Source: Salminus brasiliensis
Lineage: Eukaryota; Chordata; Actinopteri; Characiformes; Bryconidae
NCBI RefSeq assembly: GCF_030463535.1
Contig: NC_132888.1
Location: 24,331,269-24,395,268 of the forward strand
Length of the DNA: 64,000 nucleotides
Direction: 5' to 3'
In this document: positions 48,607 to 61,900 of the stretch, piece by piece
Numbering within the stretch: the first letter of the stretch is position 1
Layout of the letters: the number at the start of each line of letters is the position of its first letter
The notes under the pieces: model-generated
Told to the model about the DNA's origin: nothing
Database searches by the model: none
What the model saw: the letters and a program-made list of their open reading frames with translations, nothing else
Position numbers and translations under genes: made by a program

Positions 48607-49822
48607 GCTTACGGCCATTCCACCCTTAGAATGCCTGATCTTGTCTGATCTCAGAAGCTACCTAGGGTTGGGCCTGGTTAGTACTTAAATGGGAGACTGA
48701 ATGGGAATACCAGGTGTTGTAAGCTTTTTCAATCCTGCAAACAAAGAAAGCTTACATTTCCATGTTATTTACATCTTTTGCACAAATTTGTATTTGAAAC
48801 TCTTTTGTGTTGTAAATGTTGATGTGTTGAAATGGAATGCTTTTTCTTGATTTTGAACAAATATGGTCTTAGCTATGAAATTTGAATCCTTTAGTTTGCA
48901 AGGTTCTTCTGCTTACGGCCATTCCACCCTTAGATCGCCTGATCTCGTCTGATCTCAGAAGCTACCTAGGGTTGGGCCTGGTTAGTACTTGAATGGGAGA
49001 CTGTCTGGGAATACCAGGTGTTGTAAGCTTTTCCAGTCCTGCAAACAATTAAAGCTTACATTTTCATGTTATTTACATCTTTTGCACAAATTTGTAGTTG
49101 AAACTCTTTTGTGTTGTAAATTTTGATGTGTTGAAATGGAATGCTTTTTCTTGGTTTTGAACAAATATGGTCTTATCTATGAAATTTGAATCCTCTAGTT
49201 TGCAAGGTTCTTCTGCTTACGGCCATTCCACCCTTAGAATGCCTGATCTTGTCTGATCTCAGAAGCTACCTAGGGTTGGGCCTGGTTAGTACTTAAATGG
49301 GAGACTGAATGGGAATACCAGGTGTTGTAAGCTTTTTCAATCCTGCAAACAAAGAAAGCTTACATTTCCATGTTATTTACATCTTTTGCACAAATTTGTA
49401 TTTGAAACTCTTTTGTGTTGTAAATATTGATGTGTTGAAATGGAATGCTTTTTCTTGATTTTGAACAAATATGGTCTTAGCTATGAAATTTGAATCCTCT
49501 AGTTTGCAAGGTTCTTCTGCTTACGGCCATTCCACCCTTAGATCGCCTGATCTCGTCTGATCTCAGAAGCTACCTAGGGTTGGGCCTGGTTAGTACTTGA
49601 ATGGGAGACTGTCTGGGAATACCAGGTGTTGTAAGCTTTTCCAGTCCTGCAAACAATTAAAGCTTACATTTCCATGTTATTTACATCTTTTGCACAAATT
49701 TGTATTTGAAACTCTTTTGTGTTGTAAATATTGATGTGTTGAAATGGAATGCTTTTTCTTGATTTTGAACAAATATGGTCTTAGCTATGAAATTTGAATC
49801 CTCTAGTTTGCAAGGTTCTTCT
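48607..49822 (+). repeat. 2-unit tandem duplication (units 160-161 and 162-163)
   Basis: Each pair is an ATGCC gene with TACTTAAATGGG and a TATTTG-type spacer, followed by a TCT gene. Unit 163 (49519) joins a TCT gene and type B start of spacer to the TATTTG/AAATATTG/TTGATTTTG end of unit 162's spacer. It is therefore a clear within-spacer recombinant. Confidence 0.78.
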
Positions 49823-50414
49823 GCTTACGGCCATTCCACCCTTAGATCGCCTGATCTCGTCTGATCTCAGAAGCTACCTAGGGTTGGGCCTGGTTAGTAC
49901 TTGAATGGGAGACTGTCTGGGAATACCAGGTGTTGTAAGCTTTTCCAGTCCTGCAAACAATTAAAGCTTACATTTCCATGTTATTTACATCTTTTGCACA
50001 AATTTGTAGTTGAAACTCTTTTGTGTTGTAAATGTTGATGTGTTAAAATGGAATGCTTTTTCTTGGTTTTGAACAAATATGATCTTAGCTATGAAATTTG
50101 AATCCTCTAGTTTGCAAGGTTCTTCTGCTTACGGCCATTCCACCCTTAGATCGCCTGATCTCGTCTGATCTCAGAAGCTATCTAGGGTTGGGCCTGGTTA
50201 GTACTTGAATGGGAGACTGAATGGGAATACCAGGTGTTGTAAGCTTTTCCAGTCCTGCAAACAATTAAAGCTTACATTTCCATGTTATTTACATCTTTTG
50301 CACAAATTTGTAGTTGAAACTCTTTTGTGTTGTAAATTTTGATGTGTTGAAATGGAATGCTTTTTCTTGATTTTGAACAAATATGGTCTTAGCTATGAAA
50401 TTTGAATCCTCTAG

Positions 50415-50419
50415 TTAAC
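50415..50419 (+). repeat. TTAAC spacer variant marking the right-hand super-repeat (10 units)
   Basis: CTAGTTTGCAAGG becomes CTAGTTAACAAGG, creating GTTAAC about 16 bp before the next gene. It occurs at 50415, 51631, 52543, 53759, 54671, 55887, 56495, 58015, 59231 and 60751, that is at steps of 4, 3, 4, 3, 4, 2, 5, 4 and 5 units with no indels. It nearly always precedes a CTTG gene with a GCTAGC box A and is absent from the rest of the window. Confidence 0.88.
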
Positions 50420-50430
50420 AAGGTTCTTCT

Positions 50431-53400
50431 GCTTACGGCCATTCCACCCTTAGAATGCCTGATCTTGTCTGATCTCAGAAGCTAGCAAGGGTTGGGCCTG
50501 GTTAGTACTTGAATGGGAGACTGAATGGGAATACCAGGTGTTGTAAGCTTTTTCAATCCTGCAAACAAAGAAAGCTTACATTTCCATGTTATTTACATCT
50601 TTTGCACAAATTTGTAGTTGAAACTCTTTTGTGTTGTAAATGTTGATGTGTTGAAATGGAATGCTTTTTCTTGGTTTTGAACAAATATGGTCTTAGCTAT
50701 GAAATTTGAATCGTCTAGTTTGCAAGGTTCTTCTGCTTACGGCCATTCCACCCTTAGAACGCCTGATCTCGTCTGATCTCAGAATCTACCTAGGGTTGGG
50801 CCTGGTTAGTACTTGAATGGGAGACTGAATGGGAATACCAGGTGTTGTAAGTTTTTCCAGTCCTGCAAACAATTAAAGCTTACATTTCTATGTTATTTAC
50901 ATCTTTTGCACAAATTTGTAGTTGAAACTCTTTTGTGTTGTAAATTTTGATGTGTTGAAATGGAATGCTTTTTCTTGGTTTTGAACAAATATGGTCTTAT
51001 CTATGAAATTTGAATCCTCTAGTTTGCAAGGTTCTTCTGCTTACGGCCATTCCACCCTTAGAACGCCTGATCTCGTCTGATCTCAGAAGCTACCTAGGGT
51101 TGGGCCTGGTTAGTACTTGAATGGGAGACTGAATGGGAATACCAGGTGTTGTAAGCTTTTCCAGTCCTGCAAACAATTAAAGCTTACATTTCCATGTTAT
51201 TTACATCTTTTGCACAAATTTGTAGTTGAAACTCTTTTGTGTTGTAAATTTTGATGTGTTGAAATGGAATGCTTTTTCTTGGTTTTGAACAAATATGGTC
51301 TTATCTATGAAATTTGAATCCTCTAGTTTGCAAGGTTCTTCTGCTTACGGCCATTCCACCCTTAGAACGCCTGATCTCGTCTGATCTCAGAAGCTACCTA
51401 GGGTTGGGCCTGGTTAGTACTTGAATGGGAGACTGAATGGGAATACCAGGTGTTGTAAGCATTTCCAGTCCTGCAAACAATTAAAGCTTACATTTCCATG
51501 TTATTTACATCTTTTGCACAAATTTGTAGTTGAAACTCTTTTGTGTTGTAAATTTTGATGTGTTGAAATGGAATGCTTTTTCTTGGTTTTGAACAAATAT
51601 GGTCTTATCTATGAAATTTGAATCCTCTAGTTAACAAGGTTCTTCTGCTTATGGCCATTCCACCCTTAGAATGCCTGATCTTGTCTGATCTCAGAAGCTA
51701 GCTAAGGTTGGGCCTGGTTAGTACTTGAATGGGAGACTGAATGGGAATACCAGGTGTTGTAAGCTTTTTCAATCCTGCAAACAAAGAAAGCTTACATTTC
51801 CATGTTATTTACATCTTTTGCACAAATTTGTAGTTGAAACTCTTTTGTGTTGTAAATGTTGATGTGTTGAAATGGAATGCTTTTTCTTGGTTTTGAACAA
51901 ATATGGTCTTATCTATGAAATTTGAATCCTCTAGTTTGCAAGGTTCTTCTGCTTACGGCCATTCCACCCTTAGAACGCCTGATCTCGTCTGATCTCAGAA
52001 GCTACCTAGGGTTGGGCCTGGTTAGTACTTGAATGGGAGACTGAATGGGAATACCAGGTGTTGTAAGCATTTCCAGTCCTGCAAACAATTAAAGCTTACA
52101 TTTCCATGTTATTTACATCTTTTGCACAAATTTGTAGTTGAAACTCTTTTGTGTTGTAAATTTTGATGTGTTGAAATGGAATGCTTTTTCTTGGTTTTGA
52201 ACAAATATGGTCTTATCTATGAAATTTGAATCCTCTAGTTTGCAAGGTTCTTCTGCTTACGGCCATTCCACCCTTAGAACGCCTGATCTCGTCTGATCTC
52301 AGAAGCTACCTAGAGTTGGGCCTGGTTAGTACTTGAATGGGAGACTGAATGGGAATACCAGGTGTTGTAAGCTTTTCCAGTCCTGCAAACAATTAAAGCT
52401 TACATTTCCATGTTATTTACATCTTTTGCACAAATTTGTAGTTGAAACTCTTTTGTGTTGTAAATTTTGATGTGTTGAAATGGAATGCTTTTTCTTGGTT
52501 TTGAACAAATATGGTCTTATCTATGAAATTTGAATCCTCTAGTTAACAAGGTTCTTCTGCTTACGGCCATTCCACCCTTAGAACGCCTGATCTTGTCTGA
52601 TCTCAGAAGCTAGCTAGGGTTGGGCCTGGTTAGTACTTGAATGGGAGACTGAATGGGAATACCAGGTGTTGTAAGTTTTTTCAATCCTGCAAACAAAGAA
52701 AGCTTACATTTCCATGTTATTTACATCTTTTGCACAAATTTGTAGTTGAAACTCTTTTGTGTTGTAAATGTTGATGTGTTAAAATGGAATGCTTTTTCTT
52801 GGTTTTGAACAAATATGGTCTTAGCTATGAAATTTGAATCCTCTAGTTTGCAAGGTTCTTCTGCTTACGGCCATTCCACCCTTAGAACGCCTGATCTCGT
52901 CTGATCTCAGAAGCTAGCTAGGGTTGGGCCTGGTTAGTACTTGAATGGGAGACTGAATGGGAATACCAGGTGTTGTAAGCTTTTCCAGTCCTGCAAACAA
53001 TTAAAGCTTACATTTCCATGTTATTTACATCTTTTGCACAAATTTGTAGTTGAAACTCTTTTGTGTTGTAAATTTTGATGTGTTGAAATGGAATGCTTTT
53101 TCTTGGTTTTGAACAAATATGGTCTTAGCTATGAAATTTGAATCCTCTAGTTTGCAAGGTTCTTCTGCTTACGGCCATTCCACCCTTAGAACGCCTGATC
53201 TCGTCTGATCTCAGAAGCTACCTAGGGTTGGGCCTGGTTAGTACTTGAATGGGAGACTGAATGGGAATACCAGGTGTTGTAAGCTTTTCCAGTCCTGCAA
53301 ACAATTAAAGCTTACATTTCCATGTTATTTACATCTTTTGCACAAATTTGTAGTTGAAACTCTTTTGTGTTGTAAATTTTGATGTGTTGAAATGGAATGC

Positions 53401-56400
53401 TTTTTCTTGGTTTTGAACAAATATGGTCTTATCTATGAAATTTGAATCCTCTAGTTTGCAAGGTTCTTCTGCTTACGGCCATTCCACCCTTAGAACGCCT
53501 GATCTCGTCTGATCTCAGAAGCTACCTAGGGTTGGGCCTGGTTAGTACTTGAATGGGAGACTGAATGGGAATACCAGGTGTTGTAAGCTTTTCCAGTGCT
53601 GCAAACAATTAAAGCTTACATTTCCATGTTATTTACATCTTTTGCACAAATTTGTAGTTGAAACTCTTTTGTGTTGTAAATTTTGATGTGTTGAAATGGA
53701 ATGCTTTTTCTTGGTTTTGAACAAATATGGTCTTATCTATGAAATTTGAATCCTCTAGTTAACAAGGTTCTTCTGCTTATGGCCATTCCACCCTTAGAAT
53801 GCCTGATCTTGTCTGATCTCAGAAGCTAGCAAGGGTTGGTCCTGGTTAGTACTTGAATGGGAGACTGAATGGGAATACCAGGTGTTGTAAGCTTTTTCAA
53901 TCCTGCAAACAAAGAAAGCTTACATTTCCATGTTATTTACATCTTTTGCACAAATTTGTAGTTGAAACTCTTTTGTGTTGTAAATGTTGATGTGTTAAAA
54001 TGGAATGCTTTTTCTTGGTTTTGAAAAAATATGGTCTTAGCTATGAAATTTGAATCCTCTAGTTTGCAAGGTTCTTCTGCTTACGGCCATTCCACCCTTA
54101 GAACGCCTGATCTCGTCTGATCTCAGAAGCTACCTAGGGTTGGGCCTGGTTAGTACTTGAATGGGAGACTGAATGGGAATACCAGGTGTTGTAAGCTTTT
54201 CCAGTCCTGCAAACAATTAAAGCTTACATTTCCATGTTATTTACATCTTTTGCACAAATTTGTAGTTAAAACTCTTTTGTGTTGTAAATTTTGATGTGTT
54301 GAAATGGAATGCTTTTTCTTGGTTTTGAACAAATATGGTCTTATCTATGAAATTTGAATCCTCTAGTTTGGAAGATTCTTCTGCTTACGGCCATTCCACC
54401 CTTAGAATGTCTGATCTTGTCTGATCTCAGAAGCTAGCTAGGGTTGGGCCTGGTTAGTACTTGAATGGGAGACTGAATGGGAATACCAGGTGTTGTAAGC
54501 TTTTTCAATCCTGCAAACAAAGAAAGCTTACATTTCCATGTTATTTACATCTTTTGCACAAATTTGTAGTTGAAACTCTTTTGTGTTGTAAATGTTGATG
54601 TGTTAAAATGGAATGCTTTTTCTTGGTTTTGAACAAATATGGTCTTAGCTATGAAATTTGAATCCTCTAGTTAACAAGGTTCTTCTGCTTACGGCCATTC
54701 CACCCTTAGAATGCCTGATCTTGTCTGATCTCAGAAGCTAGCAAGGGTTGGGCCTGGTTAGTACTTGAATGGGAGACTGAATGGGAATACCAGGTGTTGT
54801 AAGCTTTTTCAATCCTGCAAACAAAGAAAGCTTACATTTCCATGTTATTTACATCTTTTGCACAAATTTGTAGTTGAAACTCTTTTGTGTTGTAAATGTT
54901 GATGTGTTGAAATGGAATGCTTTTTCTTGGTTTTGAACAAATATGGTCTTAGCTATGAAATTTGAATCGTCTAGTTTGCAAGGTTCTTCTGCTTACGGCC
55001 ATTCCACCCTTAGAACGCCTGATCTCGTCTGATCTCAGAATCTACCTAGGGTTGGGCCTGGTTAGTACTTGAATGGGAGACTGAATGGGAATACCAGGTG
55101 TTGTAAGTTTTTCCAGTCCTGCAAACAATTAAAGCTTACATTTCCATGTTATTTACATCTTTTGCACAAATTTGTAGTTGAAACTCTTTTGTGTTGTAAA
55201 TTTTGATGTGCTGAAATGGAATGCTTTTTCTTGGTTTTGAACAAATATGGTCTTATCTATGAAATTTGAATCCTCTAGTTTGCAAGGTTCTTCTGCTTAC
55301 GGCCATTCCACCCTTAGAACGCCTGATCTCGTCTGATCTCAGAAGCTACCTAGGGTTGGGCCTGGTTAGTACTTGAATGGGAGACTGAATGGGAATACCA
55401 GGTGTTGTAAGCTTTTCCAGTCCTGCAAACAATTAAAGCTTACATTTCCATGTTATTTACATCTTTTGCACAAATTTGTAGTTGAAACTCTTTTGTGTTG
55501 TAAATTTTGATGTGTTGAAATGGAATGCTTTTTCTTGGTTTTGAACAAATATGGTCTTATCTATGAAATTTGAATCCTCTAGTTTGCAAGGTTCTTCTGC
55601 TTACGGCCATTCCACCCTTTGAACGCCTGATCTCGTCTGATCTCAGAAGCTACCTAGGGTTGGGCCTGGTTAGTACTTGAATGGGAGACTGAATGGGAAT
55701 ACCAGGTGTTGTAAGCATTTCCAGTCCTGCAAACAATTAAGGCTTACATTTCCATGTTATTTACATCTTTTGCACAAATTTGTAGTTGAAACTCTTTTGT
55801 GTTGTAAATTTTGATGTGTTGAAATGGAATGCTTTTTCTTGGTTTTGAACAAATATGGTCTTATCTATGAAATTTGAATCCTCTAGTTAACAAGGTTCTT
55901 CTGCTTACGGCCATTCCACCCTTAGAATGCCTGATCTTGTCTGATCTCAGAAGCTAGCTAGGGTTGGGCCTGGTTAGTACTTGAATGGGAGACTGAATGG
56001 GAATACCAGGTGTTGTAAGCTTTTTCAATCCTGCAAACAAAGAAAGCTTACATTTCCATGTTATTTACATCTTTTGCACAAATTTGTAGTTGAAACTCTT
56101 TTGTGTTGTAAATGTTGATGTGTTAAAATGGAATGCTTTTTCTTGGTTTTGAACAAATATGGTCTTAGCTATGAAATTTGAATCCTCTAGTTTGCAAGGT
56201 TCTTCTGCTTACGGCCATTCCACCCTTAGAACGCCTGATCTCGTCTGATCTCAGAAGCTACCTAGAGTTGGGCCTGGTTAGTACTTGAATGGGAGACTGA
56301 ATGGGAATACCAGGTGTTGTAAGCTTTTCCAGTCCTGCAAACAATTAAAGCTTACATTTCCATGTTATTTACATCTTTTGCACAAATTTGTAGTTGAAAC

Positions 56401-58942
56401 TCTTTTGTGTTGTAAATTTTGATGTGTTGAAATGGAATGCTTTTTCTTGGTTTTGAACAAATATGGTCTTATCTATGAAATTTGAATCCTCTAGTTAACA
56501 AGGTTCTTCTGCTTAAGGCCATTCCACCCTTAGAACGCCTGATCTTGTCTGATCTCAGAAGCTAGCTAGGGTTGGGCCTGGTTAGTACTTGAATGGGAGA
56601 CTGAATGGGAATACCAGGTGTTGTAAGCTTTTTCAATCCTGCAAACAAAGAAAGCTTACATTTCCATGTTATTTACATCTTTTGCACAAATTTGTAGTTG
56701 AAACTCTTTTGTGTTGTAAATGTTGATGTGTTAAAATGGAATGCTTTTTCTTGGTTTTGAACAAATATGGTCTTAGCTATGAAATTTGAATCCTCTAGTT
56801 TGCAAGGTTCTTCTGCTTACGGCCATTCCACCCTTAGAACGCCTGATCTCGTCTGATCTCAGAAGCTAGCTAGGGTTGGGCCTGGTTAGTACTTGAATGG
56901 GAGACTGAATGGGAATACCAGGTGTTGTAAGCTTTTCCAGTCCTGCAAACAATTACAGCTTACATTTCCATGTTATTTACATCTTTTGCACAAATTTGTA
57001 GTTGAAACTCTTTTGTGTTGTAAATTTTGATGTGTTGAAATGGAATGCTTTTTCTTGGTTTTGAACAAATATGGTCTTAGCTATGAAATTTGAATCCTCT
57101 AGTTTGCAAGGTTCTTCTGCTTACGGCCATTCCACCCTTAGAACGCCTGATCTCGTCTGATCTCAGAAGCTACCTAGGGTTGGGCCTGGTTAGTACTTGA
57201 ATGGGAGACTGAATGGGAATACCAGGTGTTGTAAGCTTTTCCAGTCCTGCAAACAATTAAAGCTTACATTTCCATGTTATTTACATCTTTTGCACAAATT
57301 TGTAGTTGAAACTCTTTTGTGTTGTAAATTTTGATGTGTTGAAATGGAATGCTTTTTCTTGGTTTTGAACAAATATGGTCTTATCTATGAAATTTGAATC
57401 CTCTAGTTTGCAAGGTTCTTCTGTTTACGGCCATTCCACCCTTAGAACGCCTGATCTCGTCTGATCTCAGAAGCTATCTAGGGTTGGGCCTGGTTAGTAC
57501 TTGAATGGGAGACTGAATGGGAATACCAGATGTTGTAAGCTTTTCCAGTGCTGCAAGCAATTAAAGCTTACATTTCCATGTTATTTACATCTTTTGCACA
57601 AATTTGTAGTTGAAACTCTTTTGTGTTGTAAATTTTGATGTGTTGAAATGGAATGCTTTTTCTTGGTTTTGAACAAATATGGTCTTATCTATGAAATTTG
57701 AATCCTCTAGTTTGCAAGGTTCTTCTGCTTACGGCCATTCCACCCTTAGAACGCCTGATCTCGTCTGATCTCAGAAGCTACCTAGGGTTGGGCCTGGTTA
57801 GTACTTGAATGGGAGACTGAATGGGAATACCAGGTGTTGTAAGCTTTTCCAGTCCTGCAAACAATTAAAGCTTACATTTCCATGTTATTTACATCTTTTG
57901 CACAAATTTGTAGTTGAAACTCTTTTGTGTTGTAAATTTTGATGTGTTGAAATGGAATGCTTTTTCTTGGTTTTGAACAAATATGGTCTTATCTATGAAA
58001 TTTGAATCCTCTAGTTAACAAGGTTCTTCTGCTTATGGCCATTCCACCCTTAGAATGCCTGATCTTGTCTGATCTCAGAAGCTAGCTAGGGTTGGTCCTG
58101 GTTAGTACTTGAATGATAGACTGAATGGGAATACCAGGTGTTGTAAGCTTTTTCAATCCTGCAAACAAAGAAAGCTTACATTTCCATGTTATTTACATCT
58201 TTTGCACAAATTTGTAGTTGAAACTCTTTTGTGTTGTAAATGTTGATGTGTTAAAATGGAATGCTTTTTCTTGGTTTTGAACAAATATGGTCTTAGCTAT
58301 GAAATTTGAATCCTCTAGTTTGCAAGGTTCTTCTGCTTACGGCCATTCCACCCTTAGAACGCCTGATCTCGTCTGATCTCAGAAGCTACCTAGGGTTGGG
58401 CCTGGTTAGTACTTGAATGGGAGACTGAATGGGAATACCAGGTGTTGTAAGCTTTTCCAGTCCTGCAAACAATTAAAGCTTACATTTCCATGTTATTTAC
58501 ATCTTTTGCACAAATTTGTAGTTAAAACTCTTTTGTGTTGTAAATTTTGATGTGTTGAAATGGAATGCTTTTTCTTGGTTTTGAACAAATATGGTCTTAT
58601 CTATGAAATTTGAATCCTCTAGTTTGGAAGGTTCTTCTGCTTACGGCCATTCCACCCTTAGAATGTCTGATCTTGTCTGATCTCAGAAGCTAGCTAGGGT
58701 TGGGCCTGGTTAGTACTTGAATGGGAGACTGAATGGGAATACCAGGTGTTGTAAGCTTTTTCAATCCTGCAAACAAAGAAAGCTTACATTTCCATGTTAT
58801 TTACATCTTTTGCACAAATTTGTAGTTGAAACTCTTTTGTGTTGTAAATGTTGATGTGTTAAAATGGAATGCTTTTTCTTGGTTTTGAACAAATATGGTC
58901 TTAGCTATGAAATTTGAATCCTCTAGTTTGCAAGGTTCTTCT
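50431..58942 (+). repeat. 14-unit super-repeat (4256 bp, two copies)
   Basis: Units 166-179 (50431-54686) and 180-193 (54687-58942) share ordered markers 4256 bp apart. These are GCTAGCAAGG, GAATCGTCTAG, AGAATCTACC with GTAAGTTTTTCC, GGTTGGTCCTGG, AGTTAAAACTC with AGTTTGGAAG, and AATGTCTGATC. Markers in the middle (CTAGAGTTGG at 52311 and 56271, and ACGCC/CTTG with GCTAGC) are only 13 units apart. One unit was therefore lost early, or gained late, in the second copy. Confidence 0.8.
51343..51462 (+). pseudogene. 5S rRNA-like gene with shortened terminator run (unit 169)
   Basis: The 3' end reads GTAAGCATTTCC in place of GTAAGCTTTTCC, so only T3 follows the gene, below the usual RNA polymerase III minimum of T4. 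The same change is in units at 51951 and 55599. If these units were transcribed, read-through into the spacer would be expected. The change also removes the HindIII-type site there. Confidence 0.75.
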
Positions 58943-61900
58943 ACTTACGGCCATTCCACCCTTAGAACGCCTGATCTCGTCTGATCTCAGAAGCTACCTA
59001 GAGTTGGGCCTGGTTAGTACTTGAATGGGAGACTGAATGGGAATACCAGGTGTTGTAAGCTTTTCCAGTCCTGCAAACAATTAAAGCTTACATTTCCATG
59101 TTATTTACATCTTTTGCTCAAATTTGTAGTTGAAACTCTTTTGTGTTGTAAATTTTGATGTGTTGAAATGGAATGCTTTTTCTTGGTTTTGAACAAATAT
59201 GGTCTTATCTATGAAATTTGAATCCTCTAGTTAACAAGGTTCTTCTGCTTACGGCCATTCCACCCTTAGAATGCCTGATCTTGTCTGATCTCAGAAGCTA
59301 GCTATGGTTGGGCCTGGTTAGTACTTGAATGGGAGACTGAATGGGAATACCAGGTGTTGTAAGCTTTTTCAATCCTGCAAACAAAGAAAGCTTACATTTC
59401 CATGTTATTTACATCTTTTGCACAAATTTGTAGTTGAAACTCTTTTGTGTTGTAAATGTTGATGTGTTAAAATGGAATGCTTTTTCTTGGTTTTGAACAA
59501 ATATGGTCTTAGCTATGAAATTTGAATCCTCTAGTTTGCAAGGTTCTTCTGCTTACGGCCATTCCACCCTTAGAACGCCTGATCTCGTCTGATCTCAGAA
59601 GCTACCTAGGGTTGGGCCTGGTTAGTACTTGAATGGGAGACTGAATGGGAATACCAGGTGTTGTAAGCTTTTCCAGTCCTGCAAACAATTAAAGCTTACA
59701 TTGCCATGTTATTTATATCTTTTGCACAAATTTGTAGTTGAAACTCTTTTGTGTTGTAAATGTTGATGTGTTAAAATGGAATGCTTTTTCTTGGTTTTGA
59801 ACAAATATGGTCTTAGCTATGAAATTTGAATCCTCTAGTTTGCAAGGTTCTTCGGCTTACGGCCATTCCACCCTTAGAACGCCTGATCTCGTCTGATCTC
59901 AGAAGCTACCTAGGGTTGGGCCTGGTTAGTACTTGAATGGGAGACTGAATGGGAATACCAGGTGTTGTAAGCTTTTCCAGTCCTGCAAACAATTAAAGCT
60001 TACATTGCCATGTTATTTACATCTTTTGCACAAATTTGTAGTTGAAACTCTTTTGTGTTGTAAATTTTGATGTGTTGAAATGGAATGCTTTTTCTTGGTT
60101 TTGAACAAATATGGTCTTAGCTATGAAATTTGAATCCTCTAGTTTGCAAGGTTCTTCTGCTTACGGCCATTCAACCCTTAGAACGCCTGATCTCGTCTGA
60201 TCTCAGAAGCTACCTAGGGTTGGGCCTGGTTAGTACTTGAATGGGAGGCTGAATGGGAATACCAGGTGTTGTAAGCTTTTGCAGTCCTGCAAACAATTAA
60301 AGCATACATTTGCATGTTATTTACATCTTTTGCACAAATTTGTAGTTGAAACTCTTTTGTGTTGTAAATGTTGATGTGTTAAAATGGAATGCTTTTTCTT
60401 GGTTTTGAACAAATATGGTCTTAGCTATGAAATTTGAATCCTCTAGTTTGCAAGGTTCTTCTGCTTACGGCCATTCCACCCTTAGAACGCCTGATCTCGT
60501 CTGATCTCAGAAGCTACCTAGGGTTGGGCCTGGTTAGTACTTGAATGGGAGACTGAATGGGAATACCAGGTGTTGTAAGCTTTTCCAGTCCTGCAAACAA
60601 TTAAAGCTTACATTTCCATGTTATTTGCATCTTTTGCACAAATTTGTAGTTGAAACTCTTTTGTGTTGTAAATTTTGATGTGTTGAAATGGAATGCTTTT
60701 TCTTGGTTTTGAACAAATATGGTCTTATCTATGAAATTTGAATCCTCTAGTTAACAAGGTTCTTCTGCTTACGGCCATTCCACCCTTAGAATGCCTGATC
60801 TTGTCTGATCTCAGAAGCTAGCTAGGGTTGGGCCTGGTTAGTACTTGATTGGGAGACTGAATGGGAATACCAGGTGTTGTAAGCTTTTTCAATCCTGCAA
60901 ACAAAGAAAGCTTACATTTCCATGTTATTTACATCTTTTGCACAAATTTGTAGTTGAAACTCTTTTGTGTTGTAAATGTTGATGTGTTAAAATGGAATGC
61001 TTTTTCTTGGTTTTGAACAAATATGGTCTTAGCTATGAAATTTGAATCCTCTAGTTTGCAAGGTTCTTCTGCTTACGGCCATTCCACCCTTAGAACGCCT
61101 TATCTCGTCTGATCTCAGAAGCTACCTAGGGTTGGGCCTGGTTAGTACTTGAATGGGAGACTGAATGGGAATACCAGGTGTTGTAAGCTTTTCCAGTCCT
61201 GCAAACAATTAAAGCTTACATTTCCATGTTATTTACATCTTTTGCACAAATTTGTAGTTGAAACTCTTTTGTGTTGTAAATTTTGATGTGTTGAAATGGA
61301 ATGCTTTTTCTTGGTTTTGAACAAATATGGTCTTAGCTATGAAATTTGAATCCTCTAGTTTGCAAGGTTCTTCTGCTTACGGCCATTCCACCCTTAGAAC
61401 GCCTGATCTCGTCTGATCTCAGAAGCTAGCTAGGGTTGGGCCTGGTTAGTACTTGAATGGGAGACTGAATGGGAATACCAGGTGTTGTAAGCTTTTTCAA
61501 TCCTGCAAAGAAAGAAAGCTTACATTTCCATGTTATTTACATCTTTTGCACAAATTTGTAGTTGAAACTCTTTTGTGTTGTAAATGTTGATGTGTTAAAA
61601 TGGAATGCTTTTTCTTGGTTTTGAACAAATATGGTCTTAGCTATGAAATTTGAATCCTCTAGTTTGCAAGGTTCTTCTGCTTACGGCCATTCCACCCTTA
61701 GAACGCCTGATCTCGTCTGATCTCAGAAGCTACCTAGGGTTGGGCCTGGTTAGTACTTGAATGGGAGACTGAATGGGAATACCAGGTGTTGTAAGCTTTT
61801 CCAGTCCTGCAAACAATTAAAGCTTACATTTCCATGTTATTTACATCTTTTGCACAAATTTGTAGTTGAAACTCTTTTGTGTTGTAAATTTTGATGTGTT

